DNA of 64,000 nucleotides from Stenocarpella maydis (Eukaryota; Ascomycota; Sordariomycetes; Diaporthales; Diaporthaceae), in the NCBI GenBank assembly GCA_002270565.1, contig NQMI01000130.1:62001-126000 (forward strand), in the 5' to 3' direction. This document shows positions 53,593-64,000 of this stretch, one piece after another. The position numbers and the translations under genes were made by a program. The notes under the pieces were generated by a model. That model was not told the DNA's origin. It did not search any database and saw only the letters and a program-made list of their open reading frames with translations. The stretch's first letter is position 1; the number at the start of each line of letters is the position of its first letter.

Positions 53593-56051
53593 ATTAGTAA
53601 TATAGGCAGCAAGGTAGTAGAAAGTAATATATATAGGGGGATGGCTTAGATAGCCTTATAGAAGTGCCTAGTAGGCTAAAATTAACTCTTATATTAGAAA
53701 TAGCTTCTAGTAAGATAAATTACACTCTTTATAAGTTGGTATACCTTAAAGAAGATAATATAGTCTGTACTAAGAGAGGTAGTAATCATTAGATGCTTAT
53801 TATTAGGATGACCCATTAAAATAGTTGTTATAGTGGTGAAATAATATAATAGAGGAATGTAAGGTATACTGAAAGATAGAAGAGAAGATAAGGAATCGAA
53901 TGGTATAATTAATGAGAAGATTGGATTTATATAGAAGTTATAATATAGATATTTAGTTGAGGGTGAGTTAAGAAGGGGTGTCTGAAATCGGGTGTGCGTG
54001 AAGGGGGTGGTGCATGAAATGATATGTTGACTTATATGCCTACTATACACCTAAAGGAAGGCCCTTTATGCGCCTAGTGGAAGGACTTTTAAAGGGGCGT
54101 GCAGATAGAAGGGTATTCTTTAAAGGGGCCCTTTAGAGGGGCCCTTTAGAGGGATATAAAGGGGCGGTATAAAGGGGCTTAAGAGGGGGGGGGAGGTATA
54201 AGGATTTGTAGTATACTGTATGCTTAATTTCTTGTACTAGGTGCGCCGATATAAAAAGCTGGGTGGGTGAACTATGATTGGAAGAAAGTTGTCATTCAAA
54301 TATTGAAAGTAGCAAAGCCTACTGGGAAGGATGTATTATAAAAGGCCTAACAATGCCTCACTTCAGACTGTATATTAGGTAACAACCCCCGATCTAATGC
54401 TCATATTCCACCAACATCCATGGCTACAACCGCCTCACCAGCAATGTTTGGTATTTAACATTCTCTATGATTGGCGTGGATAACACAGCCTTGTGGCAAT
54501 CTTGAGTGGAATTCAGGGTTGATGGAAGCCGCTAATGTTATGCTAGGCCAATCACCATTGTTCATGGCAATTTGGTTCAGGAAAGCTGCTTGATACAAGA
54601 AGGAAGGGGATCTCGTGCTGAAGACGGTCTCGCCACAGGAGAAAACCCGAGATTCGGAAGACCGACAAGTCCTTCGCCCCCGTTGGGTCTATGCATGCTG
54701 CTTAACGCCGCCATGTGAGAGAAACGATTGAGCAAAGATCTCTCAGCTCATCTTGACAGGGATGTGTTAAGTCGAATTCAGGCATGTATTTATACACGCA
54801 GTGGGCGCGGAGGTGCTGACAAATGTGCAGCCAGAAATCCACTAGAGACATCAACATGGGCATTGTTGTAGAAATCAGAGTTCATGCTGATAATAAAATA
54901 GATTTCTGTTGAATAGGATAATTATATTAAGCAGTTTACTTTTAGCATAGAGAAACTCAGGGGGAAGTGGTAAATTTAAAGACATGCTATAAGCATTACC
55001 ATATAATATTAAAGTAATCTTAATCTTATTCAATACATAACATTATACATAATACAAGTGATGCTGTATATATTCATATACCATAGCCAAAATCAGAGTT
55101 TATTATGGTACAGCCCAAGATGTTATATATTTATAATTTACCTTGTTAAAGCTCATTTTTATATGGCTGGTGCTAAGCTCAGTGCTAACGATTGGATGAT
55201 GGCGTCGCAAGGTTGCAAATTTCGATTGAGAAGGGCTTAGAGCCGAGATCTAGGGAGGCCTACGGACATCAAATACGATGCTTCGGATAGACTTTGTGAA
55301 TCCCCTTGTGTACACTTATTCGCCAAGTAGTTTTCAACACCTGAATCAAGGCATCTCAAGTGAATTGCTTCAACTTTCCGGCATGATATATCAGTGGGTC
55401 CGACTGTATACCAGGTGGAAATACCCTCCTGGGGCCCTGGGAGGTATTCGTCTAAGTACTATAGCTGATATAGGCGAACCCTCTCCAAGCCACCCAGTAG
55501 GGACCTCCGTATGCCCAGACGAGGGGGAGGGCCCCCTTTCCTATGGTCCTAGGGCAGTCTGGGGTTAGGGCTTTTCTGCGGGCCAATCTGCGTGCAAGAG
55601 TGAACTGGCGTCTGATTGGTCCAATTTATTGAACCGTCCGGTTCGCCGGCTCATGAGAATGACGTAGTCAGAGTTGTGCCGCTCGCATGTGGTCGCTCCA
55701 CACGTTCCATTCAACCGTTAGTTACTGGTTGCTTGGTTGATCTACGGACTCAAAAATGCATGTACTGGTATTTTATTGCCTCTATTCTAGGCATCGGACA
55801 GTGAATGAAAATTGGCACGAGGCTGGGCCTGTCATGGCATATAACAATATGCCCAGGCCAGGACCCACATAAGATGACCACTAGACGTCTGTCGCGCAAG
55901 TCCGACGGCTTCCTCGAACTTTCAGCTTGCCAATAATAGCTACACTGTCCTTCCTGGAGAAACTGCTGCGTCTGTCAGATCGTGCCCCCGACATGCTTTT
56001 GCATTGCCCCACCGTCCATAATCACTGAATTTGGATCATTGCCGTCGTCAA
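53593..56051. other. AT-rich to mixed region, short repeats, no supported gene
   Basis: Around 54091-54200, AAAGGGGC and CCCTTTAGAGGGG units recur in tandem. Composition recovers after about 54.4 kb. A 96-residue frame at 55278-55568 has no motif. 55.6-56.05 kb is probably the promoter of the HET gene. Confidence 0.45.
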
Positions 56052-57839
56052 ATGTGGCTCATTGACGTTGAGACAAGGCGTCTGGCCGAGTTTGTTGGCC
56101 GCCAAGTGCCGCCCTATGCCATCCTGTCGCACACATGGGTCACCGGCCAAGAGGTCACATTCCAGGAGCTGAGGTCCCCTACAGCCCTGGACCCCACGGC
56201 GGCCTCGAAAAACGGATGGGAGAAAATCGACAGGACCTGCCGCCAGGCGGCCCAAGATGGCCTGAAATATGCCTGGGTGGACACTTGCTGCATCGACAAG
56301 TCGAGCAGTGCCGAGCTATCAGAGGCCATCAACTCGATGTTCCGGTGGTACAAGCGTGCAGCAATCTGCTATGTCTTCCTAGCAGACCTGGCTGGCTTCT
56401 CCTGGTCTAGAGATGCGGGGCAGCTGCAGGCCTGCATCAAGAATTGTCGATGGTTCTCGCGCTCGTGGACGCTGCAGGAATTAATTTCACCATTGCGCAT
56501 CAAATTCTACGATCAGCATTGGAACTTCTGCTTCGACAAAGAAATGGCTTCGGAGGCCCTGGCTCGGATCACCGGTATCGGCATCGACATTCTCAAGCAT
56601 AAGACCGACTTGTCTGCTGTCTCAGTGGCACAGAAGATGTCATGGGCTGCAACACGGCAATCAACGCGCATAGAAGACGTGGCATACTCTTTGCTCGGGA
56701 TATTTGGCATCAACATGCCCTTGTTATACGGGGAGGAGGAAAGGGCGTTCCTCCGGCTGCAGTCAGAAATCATCAGTTCATGTCCTGATCCGACCATTCT
56801 CGCCTGGAAGCTCGCTCCGGAGAACTCTGAGGACACACCAGAGGACCAGAACAATTCGTATAGTGGAGTCATGGCATCATCCCCACTTGCCTTCCGGGAC
56901 TGTGCTGAGGTCAAAAGCCTATCGAATCAGGCACTCTTTGAATTTTCCATGTCCAATCGCGGTATACAGCTAAGGGCTCAATTTGGGCTACTGCCTGTGA
57001 GATTCCCTTCTCGGTTCCGTCTTACTCTCCCTGTCTGTCAGATTCGCGATGAGGTTTTCGGTATCCAGATGAGAAACCTGGGCCGGGCGTGTTTCGTCCG
57101 ACAGAACGCCTATAGGCTTGTCAATGTCAAACCCTGGATAGTGGCACACCGGCTTGTGCTTGAACCTTCACTTCTAAAACAAGTAGCCCCACCCACGACA
57201 GCAGAAAACCAGGCGCAAGAATTGATTCTAGGACCACGTCATTGCGTCCTGGAGGCCGCGATGTCCCCAACAATGGAGGTTTACCGCCGCTGGCCATGGC
57301 AGCAGTGGGATGAGCAGGATACCCTGTTTTTTGGGCCTCATAATTCATGCGAAGACGTGGGCTGGGCAGCACTGAAGATCGTCGCGTGTCCTCCGAACCG
57401 GTTTTACCATGTTAGTGCAACACGCTTCATCGACATTCTCTTCTATGCCTTTGGATGGGCTAGCCAGCCAGGGCCAGGCCCACCGCCACGTTATACCATC
57501 CACAGGGTGCAAGGAGGAGTTGATGACCGAGCCATGGAACAAATGAACCACGAAGCAGTGAGAGACAGCTGGAATGCATACTGGGTTGCAAATCGTCTTG
57601 TGACTAATGGTGTACCCGAGCAACATTTCTTGGTGGCAGGTTTCTCGGGACAAGAGGTTTTGCTTCTAGTGTGTGCTATGAAGCCGGCAGAGAACCTAGC
57701 AATATGTTCCAATGCATTCTGGAGAGCCGAGTTTTCGTGGCGAGTCGTCCGTGAGGATCAAGTCCCGGAGCCATCAAATCAAGGTTGGAGAGGAATCAAC
57801 TGGGGCCCAATCTGGAATCCTCCTTGGGATCCCATATAA
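56052..57839 (+). CDS. HET-domain protein (heterokaryon incompatibility family)
   Basis: HET domains act in fungal allorecognition and can trigger cell death on fusion with incompatible strains. The best start is the ATG at 56052 (MWLIDVETRRLAEF), giving 595 residues without introns. Landmarks: PYAILSHTW at about residues 21-29, GLKYAWVDTCCIDKSSSAELSEAINSMFRWYKRA, CYVFLADL, RWFSRSWTLQELISP, then AQKMSWAATRQSTRIEDVAYSLLGIFGINMPLLYGE and AFLRLQSEI, typical of the HET-E-like/DUF8212 group. The C-terminal half shows no NACHT or repeat domain, so it is a HET-only form. It is intact and uses normal GC-balanced codons beside the degraded island. Partner and allele specificity are unknown. Confidence 0.92.
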   Translation: MWLIDVETRRLAEFVGRQVPPYAILSHTWVTGQEVTFQELRSPTALDPTAASKNGWEKIDRTCRQAAQDGLKYAWVDTCCIDKSSSAELSEAINSMFRWYKRAAICYVFLADLAGFSWSRDAGQLQACIKNCRWFSRSWTLQELISPLRIKFYDQHWNFCFDKEMASEALARITGIGIDILKHKTDLSAVSVAQKMSWAATRQSTRIEDVAYSLLGIFGINMPLLYGEEERAFLRLQSEIISSCPDPTILAWKLAPENSEDTPEDQNNSYSGVMASSPLAFRDCAEVKSLSNQALFEFSMSNRGIQLRAQFGLLPVRFPSRFRLTLPVCQIRDEVFGIQMRNLGRACFVRQNAYRLVNVKPWIVAHRLVLEPSLLKQVAPPTTAENQAQELILGPRHCVLEAAMSPTMEVYRRWPWQQWDEQDTLFFGPHNSCEDVGWAALKIVACPPNRFYHVSATRFIDILFYAFGWASQPGPGPPPRYTIHRVQGGVDDRAMEQMNHEAVRDSWNAYWVANRLVTNGVPEQHFLVAGFSGQEVLLLVCAMKPAENLAICSNAFWRAEFSWRVVREDQVPEPSNQGWRGINWGPIWNPPWDPI

Positions 57840-60348
57840 AATTGATGCTGGTATCAGAAGACGTTCCCAACGGTGCAAGAAGTATATACAACTGATTACG
57901 AAAGTTCTGTTTTCAACGATCAGTAATTTCAGTCATCGAGATCGCTTATCTTTCCGAGCCAATGGTCATGGGATCCCAGGTGGCAACCAGCAGCCGCGTC
58001 ATCGACGAGGGGCTGTAGTGAGGTACCCCCGACGATGATTTCTTTACATGGGCTTCAGGATCTAGATGTTCTTAGTGGTTGGAGCTAAGTGAGATCCTTG
58101 CTGGTAGTGAGGGCGATGAAGCTGTTGGATGAAGACTGCGCCATAGAGTTCTGGACGCAATAGTCCCCTGCGTCCGGGATGAGCATAGCAATGTTTCTAG
58201 TGGTGGGGGGATACGCCATGCTTTCCTTGCCTAACACGATTAATCAAGGCGAAATCTCACGTTGTAACTAGGTATTCAGAGCAAATATCATTCCTCGGAC
58301 TTTTGCGCACTTTCCAAATTTTCATTGTCAAAAGCAACCGCACCGCTCGTAGCGAGCGATATGTACACTGTAAAAAAGAGAGTTTGCCCTCTTTCCAGCT
58401 GATGACATCCGTTTTTAATTTTCGTAATTTTTTACTTGGTCAAGTCTTGGGACTTTCACTGTAAGGCCCCGAGGATCGGTGTTGTTTTCTAGGCACCGAG
58501 GTACGGTTGAAGGTTTACTCATTAACATAAGTTGGCGTTCGCCACTCAGCCACTATGTTTGAGTGCTACCATCAAGTACCTAGGTAATAAATCCGTTACC
58601 CCATGGCCAAATTACTTTGCACAAAGAAATAGGGTCACTGGAATCAAAAGAAGTACTTCCTCCTTGGTCGACGTATCATGATAAGGCAAAATACCATCTA
58701 ATCGTCTAGGTAGCAAAGAATCATTTGAGGCTCAGGACAATGCCGGATCGGTAGGCAGATAGTAATTAGAAATAGGACATCAACTGGCATCTCAGCAGGA
58801 TGATTTGCGGTCAATATTGTCTGCATCGGAACTCAAAATAAGGTTACGTGCTTATGATACCTATAATTTAGTATTATCTGCCCATGCCTTTTCATTCTAC
58901 CCAGGTAGTGCTACTTTGGCTTACTAAACTCTGGCAAAGTAGAGAAGAGTCGTAAATGCATGTAAGGAATGCTGCTGGGATGAATCCTCGGCATAATGTC
59001 TTTACGTTCAGAGAATCTCTAACAGTGAAATCATCTAACGAAACAAAAGGCCAATGATGTATCATGAAAGGATCCATCTCTTTCACCCACATCTGCAGGT
59101 GGTGAGTGTATGCTTTTGTCATGCCGTGGCGACGGGCAAATTATAAGGTCTCAGTGAAACTCAATGGATTCCAACACTCTCCATAAGACTCGTGACGCCT
59201 TGCACGCGCATGAACTCTGAAAAGCGCCTTGGATCGACTGTTGAGTGGCTCCAGGCAAACAACGTATTCCCACTGCTGCGACAGTTCCGTAGTTTGCATG
59301 TGGAGATTCTGCAAAGGAAATTGACAGGATCGCCTTGCAATTTGGAGTGGCATTGGCACTGAGCCTAGATTCTACGGAGCAAATTTGTGGGCAAAACCCG
59401 GACTTCTCGCCGCCATCCATTCGGATCCTTCATTTCTCATTTACCAGTACCGTGGACGTGAGGTTGCGCCGGCCGAAGCCAAAATGACGTCTCTCCTGTT
59501 GTTTTGACACAACACCTTTGGCCCAGGCCATGGACAACTTGGCGCCGTCAAGGCCATGAGAGATGGCGGGAATTGAATTTAGGTTTGGCTGGCACCCACA
59601 ATGGAATCGCCTGTTCACCGAGGGCATGCAGCCGCCTCTTCCGGGGAATTTGCATGGACCTCGTGGTCACATGACTTGTTTTCCTCCCATTGAGAACTTC
59701 TTCCTCGAGGACTAGTGTATAAGAGCAGACGCCGGCGGCGCAGATCCCACCATTACTACAAAGTGTCACGGGAGAGCGATGGATCTGGAATATAAACTGC
59801 GGTATCACCTTCAGTTTCTCAGCGAAGGCATGTAAATAATTGAATGAATTCACTGAACTTATATCTAGCTTTTCCAGGGAGAATGATACTACACAGAACC
59901 CTGTAGAACCCTCTCGTAAATCCATGGTAACGCGCTTTGGGCCATCGGCAGATCTCCGGGGCTTCTGGTTCGGAGGGAATAAGCATAAACAGGGGTCCAT
60001 GTGTTGTCCCCACAAGTAATCTCGTGTTGAATCCACCCCGCTCCTCCATCCGTGCCTCATCCTCGAAACAGAAATAGAAACCCACAATAACAATCATCCT
60101 GCCGGGCCAGGACGGGTCATGATAAACAAACTGATGCAACGATGAGCCGATGCGTTGCTTCAACGTAGTACCACCCACATTGGCCTCGGGCAGCGACCTT
60201 GAAATACATTGTTAAATGGTGGGCTTGTCCTTCCGCATTTGATGTGTTCTCCGTCCACTCGCCCCTTTTCCACTGACAAAGTATTCTCTCGCTACGGATT
60301 CGAGGCCATAACCTTAGTGCCGGTAATTCTAATAGTACACTACTCACC
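57840..60348. other. Intergenic; scattered minus-strand protein-like fragments
   Basis: Several minus-strand frames at 58892-60178 look mildly protein-like (for example GRMIVIVGFYFCFEDEARMEE, TELSQQWEYVVCLEPL) but lie in different frames and match no family I know. An old pseudogene is possible. 57.84-58.9 kb is empty. Confidence 0.3.
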
Positions 60349-61412
60349 ATGTTGTCCCCCATAGCCGCCACTATTCTCAGCCTCGCCCTGCTGGCGTCCG
60401 CCGCCCCCAGCAAACGACAATCCACCGGCTCCGGGACGTGTTCCGACTTGCACATCTTCCTGGCGCGCGGATGGAACGAGGGATACCCCGGTCGACAGCA
60501 GTCCCTTGTCGACGCTGCCTGCAACGGTGTTTCTAACTGCGATTACGAGGACATCAGGTTCGACGCGACCAACGCGCATGGCTTCTCTGCCGCGGTCGAG
60601 GAGGGCCGGTCGTCTGGCGTGTCCCAGATCAGGGCATACACTCAGCGATGCCCCAATGCCAAGATCGTCCTCAGTGGGTACAGCGAGGGTGCAGTCGTTG
60701 TGAACAACGTGCTGGCAGACTCGGGGCTAACGCCTAGCTCCGTCCCCGGAAACAAGGGTATGGCCTTTGCGTTTCTCCTTGTTCGCGTGGTGGACTCCAT
60801 GAACAGCTTGCTGACACTCTCTCCCTGCTAACAGTCTGCGCCGCGCTTGCCTTTGGCGACCCAAACCACGTTGCCGACCAGAGCTACAACGTGGAGGCCG
60901 GCTCCGCCTTTAATTCCCAGACCCCCCGCTCAGGAGCTTCGCTGGAGCATCTCAACGCATTCTCGTCTGTGTTGCGGTCTTACTGCAACGGCGGGGACAC
61001 CGTCTGCGCCTACGGCGACGGCACGAGGTCTATGGAAGAGGACGCGCACACCAACTACTTCCAGCTGTACTCGGATGATGCGGGCCAGTTCATCAAGGAG
61101 AAGTGTGTCGGCGGCTCTTCCGGAGGCGGCGGCTCGACCACGCCGCCATCCACTGGCAATGTCTGTGTGGCTGGCAAGGTGAAGGCGGGTCTGTCTGACA
61201 ACTACAGCGGCCTGTGCTCATTCGCATGCTCCAATGGGTACTGCCCCGATGGTGTGTGCGAGTGCACCGAGTTCGGAACGCAAGCTGGCTCCGGCGAAGG
61301 GCTTGGTCAGGATGGATGTCCGGCTAGCGGGCTGGATGATAGCTACAAGGGCCTTTGCAGCTTCAGCTGTAGCCATGGATACTGTCCACCAGGTGCTTGC
61401 AGATACTGCTAG
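60349..61412 (+). CDS. CE5 cutinase / acetylxylan-esterase-type enzyme with two Cys-rich C-terminal modules
   Basis: Secreted serine esterase acting on cutin or acetylated xylan. Exons 60349-60757 and 60835-61412 (intron GTATGG...CTAACAG) give 328 residues. Signal peptide MLSPIAATILSLALLASAAP, then SKRQ. Catalytic landmarks: GYSEG (Ser112), CNGGDTVC (Asp191) and DAHTNYF (His208), with Cys pairs as in the family. After a Gly/Ser/Thr/Pro linker (residues about 222-238) come two similar modules, VCVAGKVKAGLSDNYSGLCS..CSNGYCPDGVCEC and GCPASGLDDSYKGLCSFSCSHGYCPPGACRYC. These resemble Cys-rich modules I recall at the ends of fungal alpha-1,3-glucanases and chitin-active enzymes, possibly carbohydrate-binding. 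The substrate cannot be decided from sequence. Confidence 0.92.
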
Positions 61413-63073
61413 CGCATGAGCTGCTGAAGGCTGACAGACAAAATGAAATGTATATTCGCAGATGTCAGATTTATGTTAATGATGCCGGCATCAAGCCGAA
61501 GTCCTCAGATTGTCTCGCATATTAATTCCTTTGGTCCGACACACCCTACTTGACTCCCCTTCGTACTGGCGGCTCTGAGGCCTTGATAGTGGCCATGGTT
61601 AGAAGGCTGGCTGCTCGAGCTCGACCAGGAAGAAAGCACTTGAGGGGGCATATTATCCTCGCCGTCACGTCGACTCCTAATCTGAGCCAACACTAGCTTC
61701 CTGCCTTTGTCCAGAATTTGCACAATGTTGAGAAATTCAAGTCGTCATTTATGGTGCACGTATGGCCCTCGTCTTGCGGCAACGGACTAGCTGTGCAGGA
61801 AGTGGATTGATCATGGGGGAGAGCTCATTATTCATCTACTTCTCAACGACCGCGATGCCAGGAATCCTATCTCCTGTCACATATTCCCGGGATCATCATA
61901 TGGAAGTTGTCCTCCTCCCTGGGCTTCTTGCGTCTGATCGCCCTGAATATGTCCTAGAAATGTAATACTGCTAGCAGGCCCACTCTTACAGCGGAAGGCA
62001 GAGGGGATGTGGCCCCGGAATAGCTTAGTGATGTTCAGAACAGCAACCTTAGCGTGCTTTGTAGTATATTTGAGTGTGTGCACATGCTGCCTAATGGTGT
62101 TGCACTGTCCTGTATAGTTGGCAGAGTAGTGAATTATGAGCGGGAAGAGTACCTTCATGATATGGAACGGGTGTGCTGATGATGATCTTGCAACTCTCGG
62201 ATCAGGAAGACATGCAAGCACCTGTCAAAGTGCTTCTAACCAGTCTAACCCGTGCCGCGGTTATACGAAAGCCATTCCCGGGTGAGTTGATCGGGCGGAC
62301 CTGGTGGCCAGTAGCTCAAGACTTGGGCGGGAATTGTCCTCGGGCATTGATTGGGAATCGTTGCTACAGTGCAACAAGTTTTTTGTCCGCACTGGAATTG
62401 AAGATGCTTGACGAGGTGGGATGGCCTCCAAGGTAAAATTATGGCCTGCAGGTCCGATCTCGAATGGTGTGGTCCACGCAGACCAAACAGGGTTTCTCGT
62501 CTCAAGAAAAGTACTTTTCACCTTCAATATCTGTGCTTGTGGCGTTCCTGCATCGAACTTGTCTTCAAAAGTAGTGCACCAAAAACTTCCACAATCGTCC
62601 GGGCCTTGCCATAGTGAGCTCGCTGTGCTGCCGCCTCACGATGCTTATATTTCGCTTGCCAAATCATATATGCAGCTAAATCGGTTGCGAAGCTAGTTCA
62701 CGACTCATGGCATGCGGGGTGCAGTCAACGATCGAGCCCAATACCGTGTATGTACCCAAATATTTAAAAGGATAAACAACCTAATCTTTACTGATCATTC
62801 ATAAGCGAGAGGTCATCAGACTCCCTCCCAGTGGTTCGATGACTCAGCGTCTGATGTTGGAAATTTCGGTGAGCCTGCCACCGAATTAGGGACCCATGGA
62901 TCCCGTATTGATGTTCGTGTTTCCAGCGCTTACCTGTTGCGGTAGACTCGTGTGTAAGCGTCGCGAAAAAGCAACAACGTTACCTGCGTTCTCATGGCCC
63001 AAGTGGAATTCTGGGTCGTATCTACCATTCTTCAACACATCGCCGCTTCCTACTGAAGTAGGTACGGAAAGAA
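61413..63073. other. Intergenic, no supported gene
   Basis: Short frames on both strands without motifs. No repeat recognised. Confidence 0.45.
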
Positions 63074-63081
63074 TATAAATA
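63074..63081 (+). promoter_or_regulatory. TATA box upstream of the small secreted protein
   Basis: TATAAATA, 141 nt before the preferred ATG at 63215. Confidence 0.55.
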
Positions 63082-63214
63082 CAGCGACGTTTACGGCCTC
63101 CTCATGGTGGCTGTCAAGTCTTGCCATCACTGTCGCACTCTCCAGTCTCATCCACCTTCTGATAGCACTCCTGGACTCGAATTACTTCAAAGAATGGAAA
63201 TCACTAGAACCAAA

Positions 63215-63961
63215 ATGCAGTCAACTATCCTCGCCCTCAGTCTCGCAACTCTAGCCATCTCGGCGCCAGCTACCCGTCGCCAGTCTCCCCATTACCCACC
63301 GACTTCTTCCTCGCAAGCCTTTAAGCTCGTCGCTAATGTGACTGACCCTGCCCTCGACTTCTCCCCTTCCATCAAAAACTGGATGGTGCAGGGCTACCAT
63401 ACCGGCGCCGGCACCAACGCCGCTGTACTCGCACCCTTCGACGCTACCACCAACCCGGGTCGCATCTTTTACGAGAACGGAACGGCCCAGGACCAGGCGT
63501 ACCACTCAACCACGCTGCTCACTGATGCCGGCTCGCTATCCGCCCCTTTCTCCTGGCAGGTGCAGTCACCCACCGAATTTGACGCGAATTATCCATCGCA
63601 GCATCATGTCACCATCAGCGTTGGCCAACCCACGCCCGCCTATGTGGCTAGCTTTCCGGTGGTCTACCCGACCGTGCAGAACGGACTTGGGCAGGGCACC
63701 TTTGTGGCCTGCAAGAACGTCTTGCCTAGCTTGCCGGATGAAGGGGCACTTGCCACCGTCAATTATGCCTACGCGACCTTCGAGGGGCCGGATGGCAGTT
63801 ATCAGTACAATGCGAATATCCCCGAGGGCTGCGTGCCGATTACACTCATTCCGCAGTGCTCCGGGCTGGAACCTTCTTCTGGGGTCAGCCATGGCTTCGC
63901 CCTCGTTGACCGGTGCTATGAGGACGTCGCTGCTATCAACTGGCCCGACTATGGTCCATAA
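63215..63961 (+). CDS. Secreted hypothetical protein (possible DUF7907-like)
   Basis: Preferred start at 63215 (MQSTILALSLATLAISAPATRRQ), which gives a signal peptide and a dibasic site; the frame is open from 63104, but the TATA box at 63074 and the signal peptide favour the internal ATG. 248 residues, no intron. The body begins SSSQAFKLVANVTDP, a pattern I associate with fungal secreted proteins annotated DUF7907 (uncertain), and contains four Cys (CKN, GCVP, QCSG, RCYE) and NVT/NGT glycosylation sites. No enzyme motif. It ends 39 bp before the window edge. An extracellular role is likely; its function is not known. Confidence 0.75.
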   Translation: MQSTILALSLATLAISAPATRRQSPHYPPTSSSQAFKLVANVTDPALDFSPSIKNWMVQGYHTGAGTNAAVLAPFDATTNPGRIFYENGTAQDQAYHSTTLLTDAGSLSAPFSWQVQSPTEFDANYPSQHHVTISVGQPTPAYVASFPVVYPTVQNGLGQGTFVACKNVLPSLPDEGALATVNYAYATFEGPDGSYQYNANIPEGCVPITLIPQCSGLEPSSGVSHGFALVDRCYEDVAAINWPDYGP

Positions 63962-64000
63962 GCTCATATCTTGTTAATTGTCAATGCTTAGTCCCGTAGC

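Noticed and set aside
56031..56051. TTG start of the HET gene
   Set aside because: The ATG at 56052 gives the typical HET-family beginning, so an alternative start is not needed.

Overview
The window reads as nuclear DNA of a filamentous ascomycete (Pezizomycotina, most likely a plant-associated Sordariomycete; the class is an inference). The evidence is genes with short 50-100 nt spliceosomal introns, GC-rich coding blocks separated by AT-rich islands full of transposon remnants with C-to-T damage typical of repeat-induced point mutation (RIP), a HET-domain gene, and several secreted plant-cell-wall enzymes. I saw no tRNA or complete rRNA gene and no CRISPR array.

Layout. 0-18 kb is gene-bearing: a 5'-truncated exo-type GH28 polygalacturonase (with a GC-AG intron), a Cys-ended hypothetical protein, a small coiled-coil protein, a secreted Cys-type sulfatase, an unknown protein with a PPxY motif, a broken protein-kinase-like gene, a PD-(D/E)xK-like gene with two frameshifts, an aldo/keto reductase with one frameshift, and an HSL-like alpha/beta hydrolase with one frameshift and Asp at the nucleophile position. 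19.5-24.8 kb carries a large SAPS-family (Sit4/PP6 phosphatase-associated) gene whose last intron holds a SINE-like sequence. 28-29 kb has a secreted AIM6/PLC-like phosphodiesterase.

30.3-35 kb is an AT-rich island. It holds a pogo/Fot-type DNA transposon with 45-bp inverted repeats and TA target sites, nested with a solo LTR (perfect 5-bp target duplication) and an LTR-plus-leader fragment of a Copia family. 38-39.6 kb has a Gln/Pro-rich repeat protein and 41.5-42.6 kb an intact endopolygalacturonase. 44-54 kb is a second AT-rich island dominated by a RIP-degraded Copia element (LTRs at 45463-46056 and 51631-52169, a nested inverted LTR at 46221-46812) and smaller repeats.

56-64 kb returns to genes: an intact HET-domain protein, a CE5 cutinase-family esterase with a C-terminal pair of Cys-rich modules, and a small secreted protein.

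Functionally, two GH28 enzymes, a CE5 esterase, a sulfatase, an AIM6-like enzyme and a small secreted protein form a scattered secretome interleaved with RIP-damaged islands, a layout often seen in plant-interacting fungi. The housekeeping anchor is the SAPS gene. No compact biosynthetic or defence cluster is evident. The most speculative lead is the divergent nuclease-like/kinase-like pair at 11.2-14.3 kb.
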